Positions 21,954 to 34,433 are shown, counted from the first letter of the stretch. The stretch is DNA of 64,000 nt from Colias croceus (GCF_905220415.1 NC_059558.1:6212501-6276500), one strand, 5' to 3'. Numbers and translations: made by a program. Notes: generated by a model not told the origin, from the sequence alone.

Positions 21954-22742
21954 CGTGTTTATTTGGAACAAAATGTTGTGGTTTTAATAATACTTATGTG
22001 GTTTAAATAAAAATATAATTCATGATAATGCCCCAGAAAAAATGAAACACGATATGTTTTTAATTTTATACATAAGGTATACATAGTATAATAATAATCA
22101 GTAGGGTTGGAAATCCATCAAAAATATAATGAAAGAGGATTAGCACATACAATGCGAACATTACTGAATTATCTAGGTATGCGATTTTGTCGGTCTGTCT
22201 GAGTCAGAAAAATTGTTTATTCCATTTAACAGAAGAAATACTTCCATCAAGATTCATCCCATTTATTTAGCTGTTCTATTGCCAATATCATTATTTAAAA
22301 AAAATCTATTGCCAATAGTTTCTACTTCTAATTGAAATACATACAAAGGGATACACGGAGAACCGTTTATCATAATATGCCACTAATAAGCTAGTGTCGT
22401 TGGACGAAAATAAATCAATCCAGCCAATAAAACAATAAAAATGATCATGGCCCACTTTCGTATAGAATCTCGATCGGGTCAACAGCTAATTGATCTATTT
22501 CAACCTTCAATAGTCAATATAGAATTGCGGTTTTGACGTCTTTTGCATAAGAATAACAAAGAGAATTTAAATCACTACGTTTAGGCTAAACTGTACATTA
22601 TAGGGCGTGGAGTTGAGAGTCGCAAATTTTTTTGTGGTTAGCTATGAAACCTAAATCAAATTTCACACTGAGGAAACTTTTAGTTTTCGAGTTACGAATT
22701 TTGGAAAATCGGAAAATTACTATAGTAAGTTACTCCATCTTG
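21954..22742. other. Upstream of the TSPN gene start
   Basis: The 5' UTR or first intron of the minus-strand gene. No further coding exon seen. Confidence 0.45.
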
Positions 22743-22990
22743 TTAACCGACTTCAAAAAAAAGGAGGAGGTTATCAATTCGGCCGGGATGTTTTTTTTAT
22801 GTATGTACACCGATTACTCCGAGGTTTCTGAACCGATTTACGTGATTCTTTTTTTGTTCGATGCGGGATGGTGTCGAATTGGTCCCATAAAATTTTTATT
22901 CGGATAGGCCCAGTAGTTTTTATTTTATGAGCATTTTTGTCTGTATTTGTAAATGTTGCAAGTGCAAGTTTGAAGTCGGTTGTTTTTAAC
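22743..22990. mobile_element. MITE with 'aaccgacttcaa' ends
   Basis: Begins 'ttaaccgacttcaaaa' and ends 'ttgaagtcggttgtttttaac', an inverted pair. The interior has 'aggaggaggttatcaattcg' and 'accgattactccgaggt'. By family knowledge, elements with this head are common across moth and butterfly genomes. Confidence 0.75.
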
Positions 22991-23289
22991 GCAGTTATCA
23001 CTTGTTTTAATGGGGTCGTGACGACATTGATATATTTTTGAAAAAAAAATTACATCTAGGTAAGTGAAAGATGCTTTGAAGAATGCATCTATACATATAA
23101 TAAATCTGTAGAAGGGTCAATTCTGTACATTGAAAATATTGAAAAAATAAATAGCAGGGGGTGTTACTGGATCGATACCAAGCCCAAATATGTGATTAAA
23201 AAAATTTTTGTCTGTCTGTCTGTCTGTCTGTCTGTATGTTCAGGCATCACGTGAAAACTAAAGGTTCGATTTCGATGAAACTTGGTATA

Positions 23290-24289
23290 TAATAATAATA
23301 ATAATAATAAAGCTCATTTATTCCGTGTAATAAATCAAAATTTACATTTCAAATGTTTTGTTAGTTGTTAGTTTAACTTAATCTATTTTAGTATCTAATG
23401 TTAGTTTAATTTTTTTTCTTATTTCCACGGACCCCTTATTGGGTAAAAGCCTCCTCTCTCCTCTTCCATGTAATCCTATCCTGTGAAATTTTCATCCAGT
23501 TTTTGCCCACCGTTTCTATTAAATCATCAGCCCATCGCTTTCTTGGTTTACCTTTTTTCCTTTTTCCTGTTGGTCCTGCCCATTTAGTTGTCAGTAATGT
23601 CCATCTGTTATCTGTATATCTCGATATGTGCCCCGCCCATTGCCATTTGAGATGTAGAGCTTGGCGGAGAGCATCTGTTAGTTTAGTTTTATTTCTTATG
23701 TCTTTGCTTCTAATCTTCTGTATTTTTTTTATTTTTAATATACTTCGTTCCATTGAACGTTGGCATGTGGTAATTTTGTTTTTAATTTTCTTTGTATATG
23801 TCCATGTCTGGCTCCCGTATGTCAAACTAGGTAAAATACAGGTATCCATCACTATTCTCTTCAATCCTATGTGGTAGTCTCCTTTTAAAATTTCTTTTTG
23901 AGCCCAAAATTTTTTCCATGTCCCATTAATTCTTCTATCAACTTCTTCTTCATTACAGTTTTCGTTAAATGATACTAGCTTTCCCAGATATATGTAGCTG
24001 TTAACATATTCGATTTTATTACCGGATATTTGTATTAGTTTAGTTCGAGAATTGGTCATTATTTTAGTTTTTTGAAGGTTCATATGTAGGCCTACTTCCT
24101 GGCTGGAGTTCGATAACAGTTGTAGCATTTGTTCTAGTTCGTTGGCTGAGTTGGCAAATAGAACTATGTCATCTGCGAATCTTAGATGACTAAGATATCG
24201 GCCTGAAATCCACAGCCCTTTGTTTTTCCAGTCAATACTCTGGAAGACATCCTCCAATACTGCGATGAACAGCTTTGGCGATAATTATT
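23290..24289 (-). mobile_element. 5'-truncated RTE-like LINE insertion
   Basis: Flanked by a 12-bp target duplication AAACTTGGTATA at 23278-23289 and 24290-24301. On the minus strand it ends in a (tta)n microsatellite tail rather than poly(A). Length is about 1.0 kb, so most of the 5' end was lost on insertion, as is usual for LINEs. Confidence 0.92.
23436..24284 (-). pseudogene. RTE-type reverse transcriptase, C-terminal part
   Basis: The open frame covers the second half of a LINE reverse transcriptase: 'LSPKLFIAVLEDVFQ', catalytic 'LRFADDIVLFA', 'VGLHMNLQKTKIM', 'YIYLGKLVSF', then 'WQWAGHISR' and 'GKPRKRWADDLIETVGKNW' near the end, typical of RTE-like proteins. The endonuclease and N-terminal RT are missing because the element is 5'-truncated. 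An upstream stop at 24285-24287 lies at the truncation point. No internal stops, so the insertion is fairly recent, but it cannot be autonomous. Confidence 0.92.
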
Positions 24290-24716
24290 AAACTTGGTAT
24301 AATTATACCTTATTATCCTGGGCATAAAATAGGATACTTTTTATCCCGGAAAAATACGTATAAAAAAAATCTTAATTTTTCTTAATTTTTCCGCGCGGAC
24401 GGAGTCGCGGGCGGAAGCTAGTTGGAAATAAAGGTTGAGATTTTGTAATGCAACCGAAGTGAAAGTACTCCTAATACTGATAGAAAAATTAACTCAAAGG
24501 ATCAATTCCGATATCTTTGAAAATAAAAGAGAACTGAATTCAAAGATTTTCGAAAATTCGCTTGCTACACCTGGGAAATCAAACTGACCAAAATTTTAAA
24601 TTGCACCCCGTACGGCGTACTTTATTGAATCGATCATCAGGGTCAATAATTATGAGAATGATATCTATCCAACGAATTTGGTTAATCAAATGAAAGGAAA
24701 ACCTTGCTTTATATAA

Positions 24717-25106
24717 AACTAGTTTTCCACCCGCGGCATCGCCCGCGCAGTCAAAGAAAAACCCGCATAGTTCCCGTTCCCGTGGGATTTCCGGGATAAA
24801 ACCTATCCTATGTCCTCTCTCGGGTATCAAAATATCTCTATATTTCATGCAGATTGGTTCAGTAGTTAAGGCGTGATTGAGTAACAGACAGACAGAGTTA
24901 CTTTCGCATTTATAATATTACTAGTGGTCCGCCCCGGCTTCGCCCGTGGTACATATTTCGCAATAAAAGGTAGCCTATGTCCTTTCTCGGTTATCAAAAT
25001 ATCTCCATACCAAATTTCATGCAAATTGGTTCAGTAGTTTAGGCGTGATTGAGTAACAGACAGACAGACAGAGTTACTTTCGCATTTATAATATTAGTAT
25101 GGATAT
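24717..25106 (-). repeat. Two SINE-like repeats in tandem
   Basis: Copy one (24717-24930) and copy two (24930-25106) each run from 'actag-ttccacccgcgg' or 'actagtggtccgccccgg' through 'attggttcagtagttaaggc' to 'actttcgcatttataatatt'. The second has one more 'gacagaca'. The layout recalls Metulj-like butterfly SINEs, a tentative name. Confidence 0.75.
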
Positions 25107-25986
25107 TAGTATGGACTATGACATGAAATTCAGGGATTTCTACAGAATTCAAACATTCATTTCCGCAATTATTTTTAAACACAAATAAATAATAAATTTC
25201 GCGACGTTTCCAACTTCCGTCTGGGCCATGTCTCAAACGTCTTATCAATGCTAGGGCCTAAGGCTAGGGCAACGTTATATAACTACCTATAAAAATTCAA
25301 TTCAGTACTTAAATAATTAAAAGAAAATCATGTTTTTACACCACTCCCAACTCAATAAGGGCTAAACAGAAATTGTTTGGGTCGTTGTATACTGCTTTGT
25401 TTAGTATTAAAAAACGGTAAAAATTTTGAATTTCAGCGAGCCGGGGCCAGCTTGTTTATGTTTACAATAAACGTATGTATTGAAATTTCGGGAATCGTGT
25501 CGTTACTCATGTCATAACTCACAGTTATGATAAGACCATAAAATTGTCAAAATGATTTACGATTCTTCAATTAATTTAGCGAGTGTTTTGTTTATGGCTT
25601 ATTGTTCTTTTATTGATAAAGTTCTACGAGTTTTGTAACGTACCTTAACCTCATCCTAACTTAATTCAAGCTTGAGCCAGATTAAAATTATGCTGTGTGT
25701 AAATCCTTTTTATATTAAAATATATAATATCTACTAACCTATGAGAAACTTTCTCTGAATTAATTAACACATTCAATAAATTCAAAAAATGGATAAATAT
25801 TATCTATGACGATCCATCCATTTAATTGGATTATATACCTTGAGTATATTGGTCCATGATTATACATAATATTGTCACACAAACATTATTGGAAATTATA
25901 ATATTGTCATTCAACCTTCGCTTGTAGTAAGTTGCGTTTTCAGGAATTACTATTTTTAGTTTAGCTTTAAAATAAAACGTTTTCGT
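25107..25986. other. Gene-free stretch
   Basis: AT-rich, with no exon or clear repeat recognised. Confidence 0.45.
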
Positions 25987-26189
25987 ACATCTATATATAA
26001 AAACTCAAAGGTGACTGATATAGTGATCTATCAACGCACAGCCCAAACCACTGGACGTATCGGGCTGAAATTTGGCATGCAGGTAGATGTCATAACGAAG
26101 GCGTCCCCTAAGAAAGGATTTCCCGAAATTCATGCGGGAACGGGGAAAAACGGGGATGCACGTAAAAAGTCGTGGGCGGAAGCTAGTTC
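25987..26189 (+). repeat. SINE-like repeat
   Basis: Begins 'tatatataaaaactcaaagg' and ends 'gtcgtgggcggaagctagtt'. It includes 'gggctgaaatttggcatgca'. Same terminal motif as 24390-24424. Confidence 0.75.
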
Positions 26190-27784
26190 ATATTAAAACT
26201 ACTGTAAGTCAATTTGAACTATAAATGAGTTATTTATATATTTATATTCTAATCAGGTTTAATTAAACTTATACTTTTGTTAATTATTTGTACCATATTA
26301 TTTATTCTACTTATTTCATAAAAAAGTCTCCGAATACAGAAGATATAATAATCCAGAACGCTACGTACAAAATCCAGGAAAAGGAGCAAGCTTTAACGAT
26401 GACTAATTTTTAATTAACAATCAACCTACATTTCCAAATCATTGTAAATTAGCCAAAAACTTACCAAACACCCATATTGTGATACAATTGTATAACTAAC
26501 TATATCCGCACTAGCTAAGAGCCGATCATTATGCGTTGTTGTCGTCAAGACGTTTCGCAGTACACTCTGTCTGAAAGGCTAATAAACGTGATTTCTCTGG
26601 TTAAACGATACGACAATATACATCAATTAATTCTTCGTATTGTCATATGTTGTGTTAACCGCAAGCGGGTCAGGGTTGAGTAGCATAGCTCTGTTGCTGG
26701 CTTTTAGGCTGTTATTAATCCTGACGTTAGTGATCCTGGTGGTATCCAGTTGTTTCATGTTTTGGGTGTTTCAAATTAGGTAATACAGCAATATTATCTT
26801 GATTAAAGAAGAAACGTATAATTTTTGCAAACTAAAACTAAAACCCTTTTCGAAATAAAAAATACCTACCTAGGTACTTTAAACATATAGAAATATAAAA
26901 TTGAAAATTTCAGCCTTAGATTTCAGCTTATTTCAAAATGTAGGTACCATTATAGCAAAAGTCTGTTATGATCTTAAAAACTACTTTTAAGTGGAGGGAG
27001 ATATTATAATTTATAGGTACCTAAGTAAAAAGGAGAAGATGTGTATATTACTAGCACTTCGAAAGTGGATCGTCGAAACATGGCTGATTAGCCACATTTT
27101 ATATTAGTTTTCGCTTTTTCTTTAGTTATAATATCAAATGACGTAAGGGAAGTTAGTTAATTCATTGTAATCATGGGCTTTATTTACCTATTTGGAACCG
27201 GAAGAGGAAAAATGACATTTTCATCCTCATTATTGATACAAAAGCGCTTACAAAACTTTTGAGTAAGTGCGCGGTTTTCGAAGAAATCAATTAAAATATA
27301 ACACGCATAAATATCAATTAACATTATATTCTCGGTATGCGAACAATTTGACCTTACATCTAACTACCTTATAAATGGATTTGTTCATTGATGCTAGGTC
27401 AATGTCTCTATCAAGATTGGACTAATAATGAATCGTACCTAATATTTTTAGAACATAGTTTTGTTCTCAGAGCAATAAACCTATAGAGTACTTGTATCGA
27501 GCGTATACAATTTACATATATTTGTTTCTCTCTATCTAAAGAAAACGTCGTATGAAAGAATGAGACAGCTATAGACAACAAGCTACGTTTCAACATAGTC
27601 ATGGCACCATTTTTACTATAGGTACGTATTTAGATAGATAGATAGAAGGTGATAGTGATGGGATGTGCTTCAATCGATAAAATCGTGAATGTATTTTGCA
27701 TTTACGGTTTCGTGAAATAATAAATAAAAAAAAAAACAAAACTTTTAATTAATTTCAGTTGAATACATTATTTGTTTAATCCTA
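26190..27784. other. Gene-free stretch
   Basis: No coding exon recognised. A short (gata)n run at about 27631-27646. Confidence 0.45.
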
Positions 27785-27955
27785 CGTATATAATAAAGGC
27801 GAAATTATGCGAGAAGGGATGTTACTCTTTCACTGCGGAACCGATTACAATGAAATTTTGTACATACAGGTTAGGTTTTATCCCGGAAATCCCACGTGAA
27901 CGGGAACTGTGCAGGATTTTCTTTAAAAACGCGGGCGGAAAGCTAGTATATTATA
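27785..27955 (+). repeat. SINE-like repeat
   Basis: Runs from 'tacgtatataataaaggcga' through 'ggttttatcccggaaatccc' to 'gcgggcggaaagctagtata'. Same family type as 24717-25106. Confidence 0.75.
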
Positions 27956-28389
27956 AAAGAAATTTTAAAACTTGAAATGTAATTTAAAATAAAGAAGGAA
28001 ATGATGATAAAGTTAAAGGAGTGAGGAGAAAGGCACAGTCAGCATGAAGGAATCATGCAGCATTTTAACAAGTTAATAAAAGGACAGTCTGAAAACATTT
28101 TCCTAACATCCTACTAATAAAGCGAAAGTTTGTGAGGATGGATGTTTGTTTTCATCAATTTGGAAAATGACTTTTGATCCCGTAAATCCAACAGGAATGG
28201 GAACTAAAACGCATGTATATTAAGTATGTATTTCAATAGTAGTTTCTCATCTATGAGAACTGTCATTTAATATACCGTTTAATTTTCACATAGTTACACA
28301 TTTAAAGTAACTTATGTGTAAAAAATTTCAAAATAAAAATTCACTCTCTTTAATCAAATGTATTTATTATCTACAGGAACCAAAAAAAA

Positions 28390-29060
28390 AACGTAAGCGT
28401 AAGATTGCACAATTCTTCTAGAGTATCCATCTTGATAACACGCAGGCTCGAAATGCAGTGAACACAATATAGCAAATTGTGGCGGCGTCCAATCAACTCA
28501 TGTCTCATGTTTTATAACCATTTTTTATTTAGCTCTGGAAATCTAAAACAAAATTAATTTATTAATAATCTGAAAGAGAAATTAATAAACAACAAACGAA
28601 AACTAAAACACATAAGGCAAATAAAACAACCACGTGGTATGTTTTATTTTCCTGCGGTAAAAAATTTACATCTATTATTTGAAACAACAACTTCATATAA
28701 ATCTGATATAAGAAACAAAATAAATAAATCAACGTTAATATGGAATCGATTTTTTGTCATAAATCGATAATATACGCTATATGTGTTACAACACTACGGT
28801 GGTAAACAAAATGCCAAACGTGATATTATTGTGACATTTTTTAAAAATTATTTCATTAATTTATATTCCACAACCCCATAAAGTGGGTAAATGTTACAGT
28901 TACAACATAAAATTACAAAAAAGCGCTTGATAAAACCTTCAAATAGGTTTAAAACATAAATATTTATCAATTTGCTGAAAATCACTTACCGATGGAAAGA
29001 TATTTTTACATTGTTTTTATCCAAAACTCCCATTCGACTAGTGATAGCCGGTTGCTAAAC
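28390..29060 (-). pseudogene. THAP-domain gene relic, two exons
   Basis: The right exon ends 'NNVKISFHR' at a GT donor (exon from about 29033 to 28990). After an intron, the left exon (from 28552) starts 'FPELNKKWL' and hits a stop. In a shifted frame it continues 'VDWTPPQFAILCSLHFEPAC' and then 'YQDGYSRRIVQSYAYV'. 'SFHRFP...W...CSLHF' is the THAP zinc-finger signature. The intron falls at the same codon and phase as in the intact THAP gene at 52775-53272. At least one frameshift plus stops lie between the halves. The N-terminal Cys pair was not found. Retention of the intron argues against a processed copy. Confidence 0.7.
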
Positions 29061-30079
29061 ATACAATAGTTATTTTAGCACACTGACAAATAAAAAGAAA
29101 CACTGTACACTTTATATTTTCTAAATATTTCGTTAAAAACATTTGACGCACTGAGCCCACCAGCTGGTTGGAAAACAAACTGACTGCCGGCGCGCTACGT
29201 TTGAAGACAGTGCAGATACTCTATCGCTATCTCAATCTGGCTTATGCTGTTATTGACTAAGAGTAAGTAGATTAGAAAATATGTATTTTGTTCTGTCTCA
29301 ATATAAGAACTCTATAGGTTTATTGCTCTTAGGTTTTGTTAACATTCATCTATGATCTTCAAAGGTACGCTTAAATTGTAAATCATTAGTTACATGCAAG
29401 AGATGCAAGGTTACATGCTACCTATGATAGCTTTTTAATCTTCTTTTTCAAAAGAACAACTTAATAAGTAGGTATTATGTTAAAAGCATGATCGATGATG
29501 GATTCAGTCAGTTTGAGGTTCCAGACGATGGAACCGATGGAACCTTGGATGGATCCTAACTAATCAACCCTTGCATAAAATCACAGACATAAAATATAAT
29601 CTAATCACAGAAATCTAACTGGAAACTCCATGACGCGACGGTAGGAAGATTATGGTATCGATTTTCAATATTTGAAAAATCAATAGAGAGTGACAGATGC
29701 CGATTAATAGAATCATCAAATAAATCTTTAAATTTTATTTTCAATATTATATTTTTTACGCAAAATTTATTTTTTATTCAATACAAATCTAACTCTATTT
29801 CTCAATTGCCTTGTATTCTATCACAGATTCTATAGAGCTGAAATGACATTATTAAGAATTGCAACTTCCATTAATTGTCACTTGTCAGTTGTCAGTTTTG
29901 TAAGGCTCAACGTGAACAAAATAGTTTCATCAGATTTTTCAAAGTTAAATTACTGAAAAACTACAGAAGAAAGTTTATAAAGGTTTGTTTTATTTAAAGA
30001 CAATTACTACCCTAAGTTTAGTCTTCACAAACTAATATCAGATTGATTCTAAAGAGGTTATAATTCTCCCAATTTTCAG
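29061..30079 (+). promoter_or_regulatory. Upstream region and 5' UTR intron of eIF2-alpha
   Basis: Holds the probable promoter and a 5' UTR exon ending at 29982 ('tttataaag'). A 97-nt intron (29983-30079) ends 'aattttcag' directly before the start codon. A GC-richer patch near 29160-29210 ('ctgccggcgcgctacg') could serve a promoter in either direction. Confidence 0.55.
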
Positions 30080-33000
30080 ATGCCTCTATCGTGTAGGTTT
30101 TACCAGGAGAAATATCCTGAAGTGGAAGATGTAGTGATGGTAAATGTACGTTCCATCGCCGAGATGGGCGCATACGTACATTTGCTCGAATACAATAATA
30201 TCGAGGGCATGATATTGCTCTCTGAGTTGTCCAGACGTCGTATTCGTTCTATCAACAAACTGATTCGTGTTGGCAAGACTGAGCCTGTTGTGGTCATCAG
30301 AGTGGACAAAGAAAAGGGTAAATAACATAGATAACCGTATTGTTACTAATTTTGAAAGAGTTCTTAGTGTGAAAAAAGTTATTAAATGTTCAGGATTCTA
30401 CAAAGTCGTCTCATGGCATTTTTAAGTTATGTGTCTGAACGGCGTGTAAAAATAATAAAACATTGATTTAATTAAGTTTTAATTTATAGAAAATTTACTA
30501 AAAGTACATTTCAAACATAAAAATCAGTAAGGCAGAACTTGGATGATGCTTGACTATACACTACAAACTGAAAATTATTAAAGTTAAATCTTAGAAATAA
30601 CTAAATTTTCCTAACCGTTAATGGAATATAAAGAACTGTAAATAAGTATTATTCCACTATTCTTTGTTCCAGGTTACATAGACTTGTCAAAACGTCGTGT
30701 ATCCGCAGAGGACATTGACAAGTGCACAGAGAGGTACGCCAAGGCGAAGGCAGTTAACTCGATCCTTAGGCATGTAGCGGAACTGTTGCATTACGAGAAC
30801 TCGGAGCAATTGGAAGAGCTGTACAAGAGAACGGCTTGGCATTTCGAAGAGAAGTATAAGAAGAAGGCATCAGCGTATGACTTCTTTAAACAGGCTGCTG
30901 TGTAAGTAACCAAAGTTATAAAAACTCAAACAGTTATTCATTCAACTTGACTAAGTTTAGAAGTACTTGTACACCAAAATACAGAAATATGATAATTTAC
31001 CACCAGTTCAGAAGAAGTTTCTAAAGAAGAACAAGCAAGCAACTGTAGTTCTTTTAAAATCATAACCATTGTTCCGTGAATTAGCCGACTGCTTTATTAA
31101 CTGAAGGGCGTAGATTTTATTTGAATACCAAACCAAACACCTAAAATACTTATACATACGTAAAAAAAACTTTTATATCAACAATTATTACAGAGACCCC
31201 TCAGTATTGAACGAATGCGGTTTAGACGAGAAGACGAAAGAAGTGCTCTTAGCGAACATCAAGAGGAAACTCACATCCCAAGCTGTTAAGATTCGTGCTG
31301 ACATTGAATGTGCGTGCTATGGATATGAGGGCATTGACGCAGTTAAGGCTGCGCTAAAAGCTGGCCTTTCACTGTCGACACCAGAGATGCCAATCAAAAT
31401 CAATCTCATTGCACCGCCTTTGTATGGTAAGTTTATTTTAAACTCTGCAGGGTGTGTTATTGTTAATTACAAGATGCGTTTTTAGCTGCTTGTACAATTT
31501 TTTTTTAAGTGAAACTTCTTTATCGGGGTTGGAAAAAAAATTAGTGTAACATTTTTTCGTTACGCGTGACATTTTTGCGTTACGCGCAATCTTTTTCTTA
31601 TCCCTACCACGCGTGATTCGACGTATTTCTGTAAAGTTGCATATACAGGCAAATAAGGTCATGAAGAAGTTTCACTTCTTACGTGTGTACACTAGTACGC
31701 GCACACATTTTTATTTGTACACAATTATTTATCATCATCCATAGATAGGTGTTAAAAAATCATTACCTTAATATAAGGATAGTTTGAAACTTTTAATTTA
31801 AAATTCGTCAATCGTAACACCAAAATATGTACAGTAGTGTCTTTAGTTTATTGTTTCCACCTGCAACATAAAAATTTACCTTTTTATTACACTTCTTCTT
31901 AAGTGAAGATTTGATTTCAATTTATGCCAGAAATGCTTTATTTACTATAAAATTCCAGTCATGACCACATCAACGCCCGAGAAAACGGACGGTCTCAAAG
32001 CGTTACAGGACGCGATCGACAAGATCAATGAAACGATCACAGAAGCTGGTGGCGTGTTTAATGTGCAAATGGCGGTAAGAATACATTTATTTATGTCTAC
32101 TAATTGGAAAACACAACTTTTATCAGCAACTAGCTTACCGCCCGCGGCTTGGCCCGCTTTGTCTACAACCTAATAAATTATATACTAAAACCTTTCTCTT
32201 GAATCACTCTATCTATAAAAAAAAAACGCATCAAAATCCGTTGCGTAGTTTTAAAGATTTAAGCATATAAATGGACATAGGGACAGAGAAAGCGACTTTG
32301 TTTTATACTATGTAGTGAAGAGCAATAAAAATTTAAATGTCACTTCCTTTAGATTGTTTCAATTTTCCAATCAACAATGTACTTTTAATTCATTCAACTA
32401 GACTTCTATAATGAACTATTTTTATGTTGAATCGTCAAAAAATATTTTTTCAATCATTTTCTTCAAGCAAGGAGAGGTTTTCAAATTAACTGTATTTTTT
32501 TTTAATTATGAGTTTGATGTTATGTAAATTCGGTGAACCGATTTTGATGATACTTTTTTTCCATATCACACATAAAATTTATAAAGGAGAATGCCCATTT
32601 TTGGTACTGGTTTTTCTCATGCATCAAGACAACAATATATTAAAAAAAATCTCGGCAATTTAGAGGCCTTCTTACCATCGGAAAATATATTTTGAACAGG
32701 GAATGTTTTGTAAAATCTAATAAGACATGTAATTGTTTAGATCCGTTATTATAGATTTAGTGTCCATTACCGTTTACATTTTTGGTACAGGTTTTTTCTC
32801 ATGCATCAAGATAAAAATACTATTAAAAAAAATCTCGGCAATTTAGAGGCCTTCTTACTATCGGAAAATATATTTTGACCAGGGAATGTTTTGTAAAATC
32901 TAATAAGACATGTAATTGTTTAGATCCGTTACCATAGATTTAGTATCCATTACTGGTTACCACGGTAACCAAGCGGTAACTATTATGACATTTACTATGG

Positions 33001-34433
33001 TAAATAGCTAATATTGTTTTCATTGAATTACAAAAATATGATTATGACATAGCTTGTAAGATAGCTTGGAAGGTAACCAGTTATTTCTTATTTGTTTCTT
33101 TCTTCGAATATGTAGTGAAAAAATGATTCAAACAACAACAACAATATGTAAACTGAATAAAAACTCTATTGGCATTTTTGAAAAATATATATAGGTTTTC
33201 TTGAAATCCGTCCCGGAAGATTTCTGGTGCCTACCTACACATAGCCGATGAACACATAGACTTTGCCTGAAAGCATAAGCGCTACGCATAGATTAAATAT
33301 TATGTTAAACGAAAAATAGCCTTCAGACGATAAAATACTACCTAAATCACACATAAACCTAACTAAATCGGGTTCATTTAAGTTTTGAGGTTAATTCACA
33401 TTTTTCTCAATATCTTGAAAACCCCTGTTTTTATCACAAAAAAATGTATTGGTAAAAATCTTTTGAATATCGAAGAACCCTCCAAAACCACTCTGGCATT
33501 GACGCAACACTATACTGTGGTCCATACTTTCATGGGCATTCTCCTTTGCAGCCTAAAGTGGTCACAGCGACCGACGAGGCGGAACTGGCGCGGCAGATGG
33601 AGCGCGCGGAGGCGGAGAACGCGGAAGTCGCTGGAGACTCCGCGGAGGAGGACGAGGACCAAGGTATGGGGACTTTCTTTTTTTATTTTTATTTTTTTTT
33701 GTGATGTTTGTCTATGATCGGCCGTCATTGTAGATGTTTATTGAGAGAACGCGGAGGTGGCTGGAGGACAAGGACCAAGGTGCGTGCTTTTACTTTTTTT
33801 TTTTCTGGGGTGGGGCAGTGAGCGATGGCTTTATTGTCAGTGTAAAAATTTTTTTAGCAGTTTTTTTTTTATATTCAGTGTATTATACCAGTCCAAGTTA
33901 TTGCTTGAAATTAAAAATTTTTGTAACAACAAGCAGCACTATGAGAAGTTTTTGATATCTACGGTTATATTATGCTTTATTGTTATAAATTTTCAAGTTT
34001 TAATAACTACAAATTGAAGAGCTAGCGCGCAAGAGCAACTTTTGTCTCCGCAACTATTTTGTCTGTCCCATCAACTCTATGGGGAGTTGCGAAGCTACGT
34101 GCGCACACTTTCTTACTAGCCCATAGAGTTGATGGGAGAGACACAAAAGTTGCTCTTGCGCGCTAGCTCTAAGCTTTCACGTCTATAGGCAATTCTCAAT
34201 ACTACTTACTTGTTTAATGTTGTAGAACTAATATATCATCTTTTTACCCCCGATTACGATAAAATTAAATAAATGTGAAACGTGAAGTAAACGTGAGAAA
34301 AGCCGTGGGCCCAAAACTAGTATTAATATATTTATTTCATTATTTATTTTTATTATTTGTCCTAGGTATGGGTGATGCTGGTGCTGACGATGAGCCACAA
34401 CAAAACGGAGCGTCTGAAGAGGAAGAGGATTGA
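30080..34433 (+). CDS. eIF2alpha: Eukaryotic translation initiation factor 2 subunit alpha
   Basis: Six coding exons: 30080-30317, 30673-30901, 31194-31426, 31959-32074, 33552-33663, 34366-34433. Phases close exactly to 996 nt (331 residues), close to other insect eIF2-alpha. It is part of the eIF2 complex that brings initiator tRNA to the ribosome. The N-terminal S1 domain is 'VVMVNVRSIAEMGAYVHLLEY'. The stress-kinase site is 'LLSELSRRRIRS', with the target serine at residue 51. The helical domain holds 'AWHFEEKYKK'. The C-terminal alpha-beta domain has 'IKINLIAPPLYVMTTSTPEK'. An acidic tail ends 'EEEED'. The start codon directly follows a 5' UTR intron. It converges on EndoG. Confidence 0.97.
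31507..31712 (+). mobile_element. MITE in eIF2-alpha intron 3
   Basis: Contains 'aagtgaaacttctttatc', 'gttacgcgtgacattttt', 'tatccctaccacgcgtg' and 'gtgtacactagtacgcgcac'. A reverse-oriented copy lies at 39901-40133. 'aagtgaaacttctt' is present inverted within the element. Confidence 0.85.
32125..32325 (-). repeat. SINE-like repeat in eIF2-alpha intron 4
   Basis: 'cttaccgcccgcggcttggc' at one end, then 'atcaaaatccgttgcgtagt' and 'agcgactttgttttatacta'. The same unit lies in reverse at 53710-53895. Confidence 0.85.
32597..32961 (+). repeat. Tandem duplication, about 182-bp unit
   Basis: Two units start 'tttttggtac-ggttttt' and share 'aatctcggcaatttagaggc' and 'gggaatgttttgtaaaatc'. They lie in eIF2-alpha intron 4. 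A small palindrome 'ggttaccacggtaacc' follows. Confidence 0.92.
33741..33784 (+). repeat. Decayed copy of the end of eIF2-alpha exon 5
   Basis: 'gagaacgcggaggtggctgg' and 'aggacaaggaccaagg' repeat the 3' end of exon 5 (about 33615-33663) 80 bp downstream, inside intron 5. It has a GT after 'caag' and an AG just before, so it resembles a cassette exon. In the required phase it reads into a stop. Confidence 0.8.
34018..34170. mobile_element. Fold-back MITE, copy 1 (eIF2-alpha intron 5)
   Basis: Inverted ends 'agagctagcgcgcaagagca' and complement, then 'acttttgtctc'. The centre has 'gggagttgcgaagctacgtg'. A related copy lies at 36053-36213. Confidence 0.92.

Larger units (their letters stand above)
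23095..24424 (+). repeat. Interspersed repeat interrupted by a LINE
   Basis: The left part (23095-23289) has 'tagcagggggtgttactgg', a (tctg)n run and 'ttcgatttcgatgaaacttg'. The right part (24290-24424) resumes with 'attatacc', 'ggataaaaagtatccta' in reverse sense, and ends 'gacggagtcgcgggcggaag'. The two halves are split by the insertion at 23290-24289. Confidence 0.85.

Noticed and set aside
33734..33779. Additional coding exon of eIF2-alpha
   Set aside because: In the phase set by exon 5 it reaches a stop after three codons; exon 5 joins exon 6 in frame.
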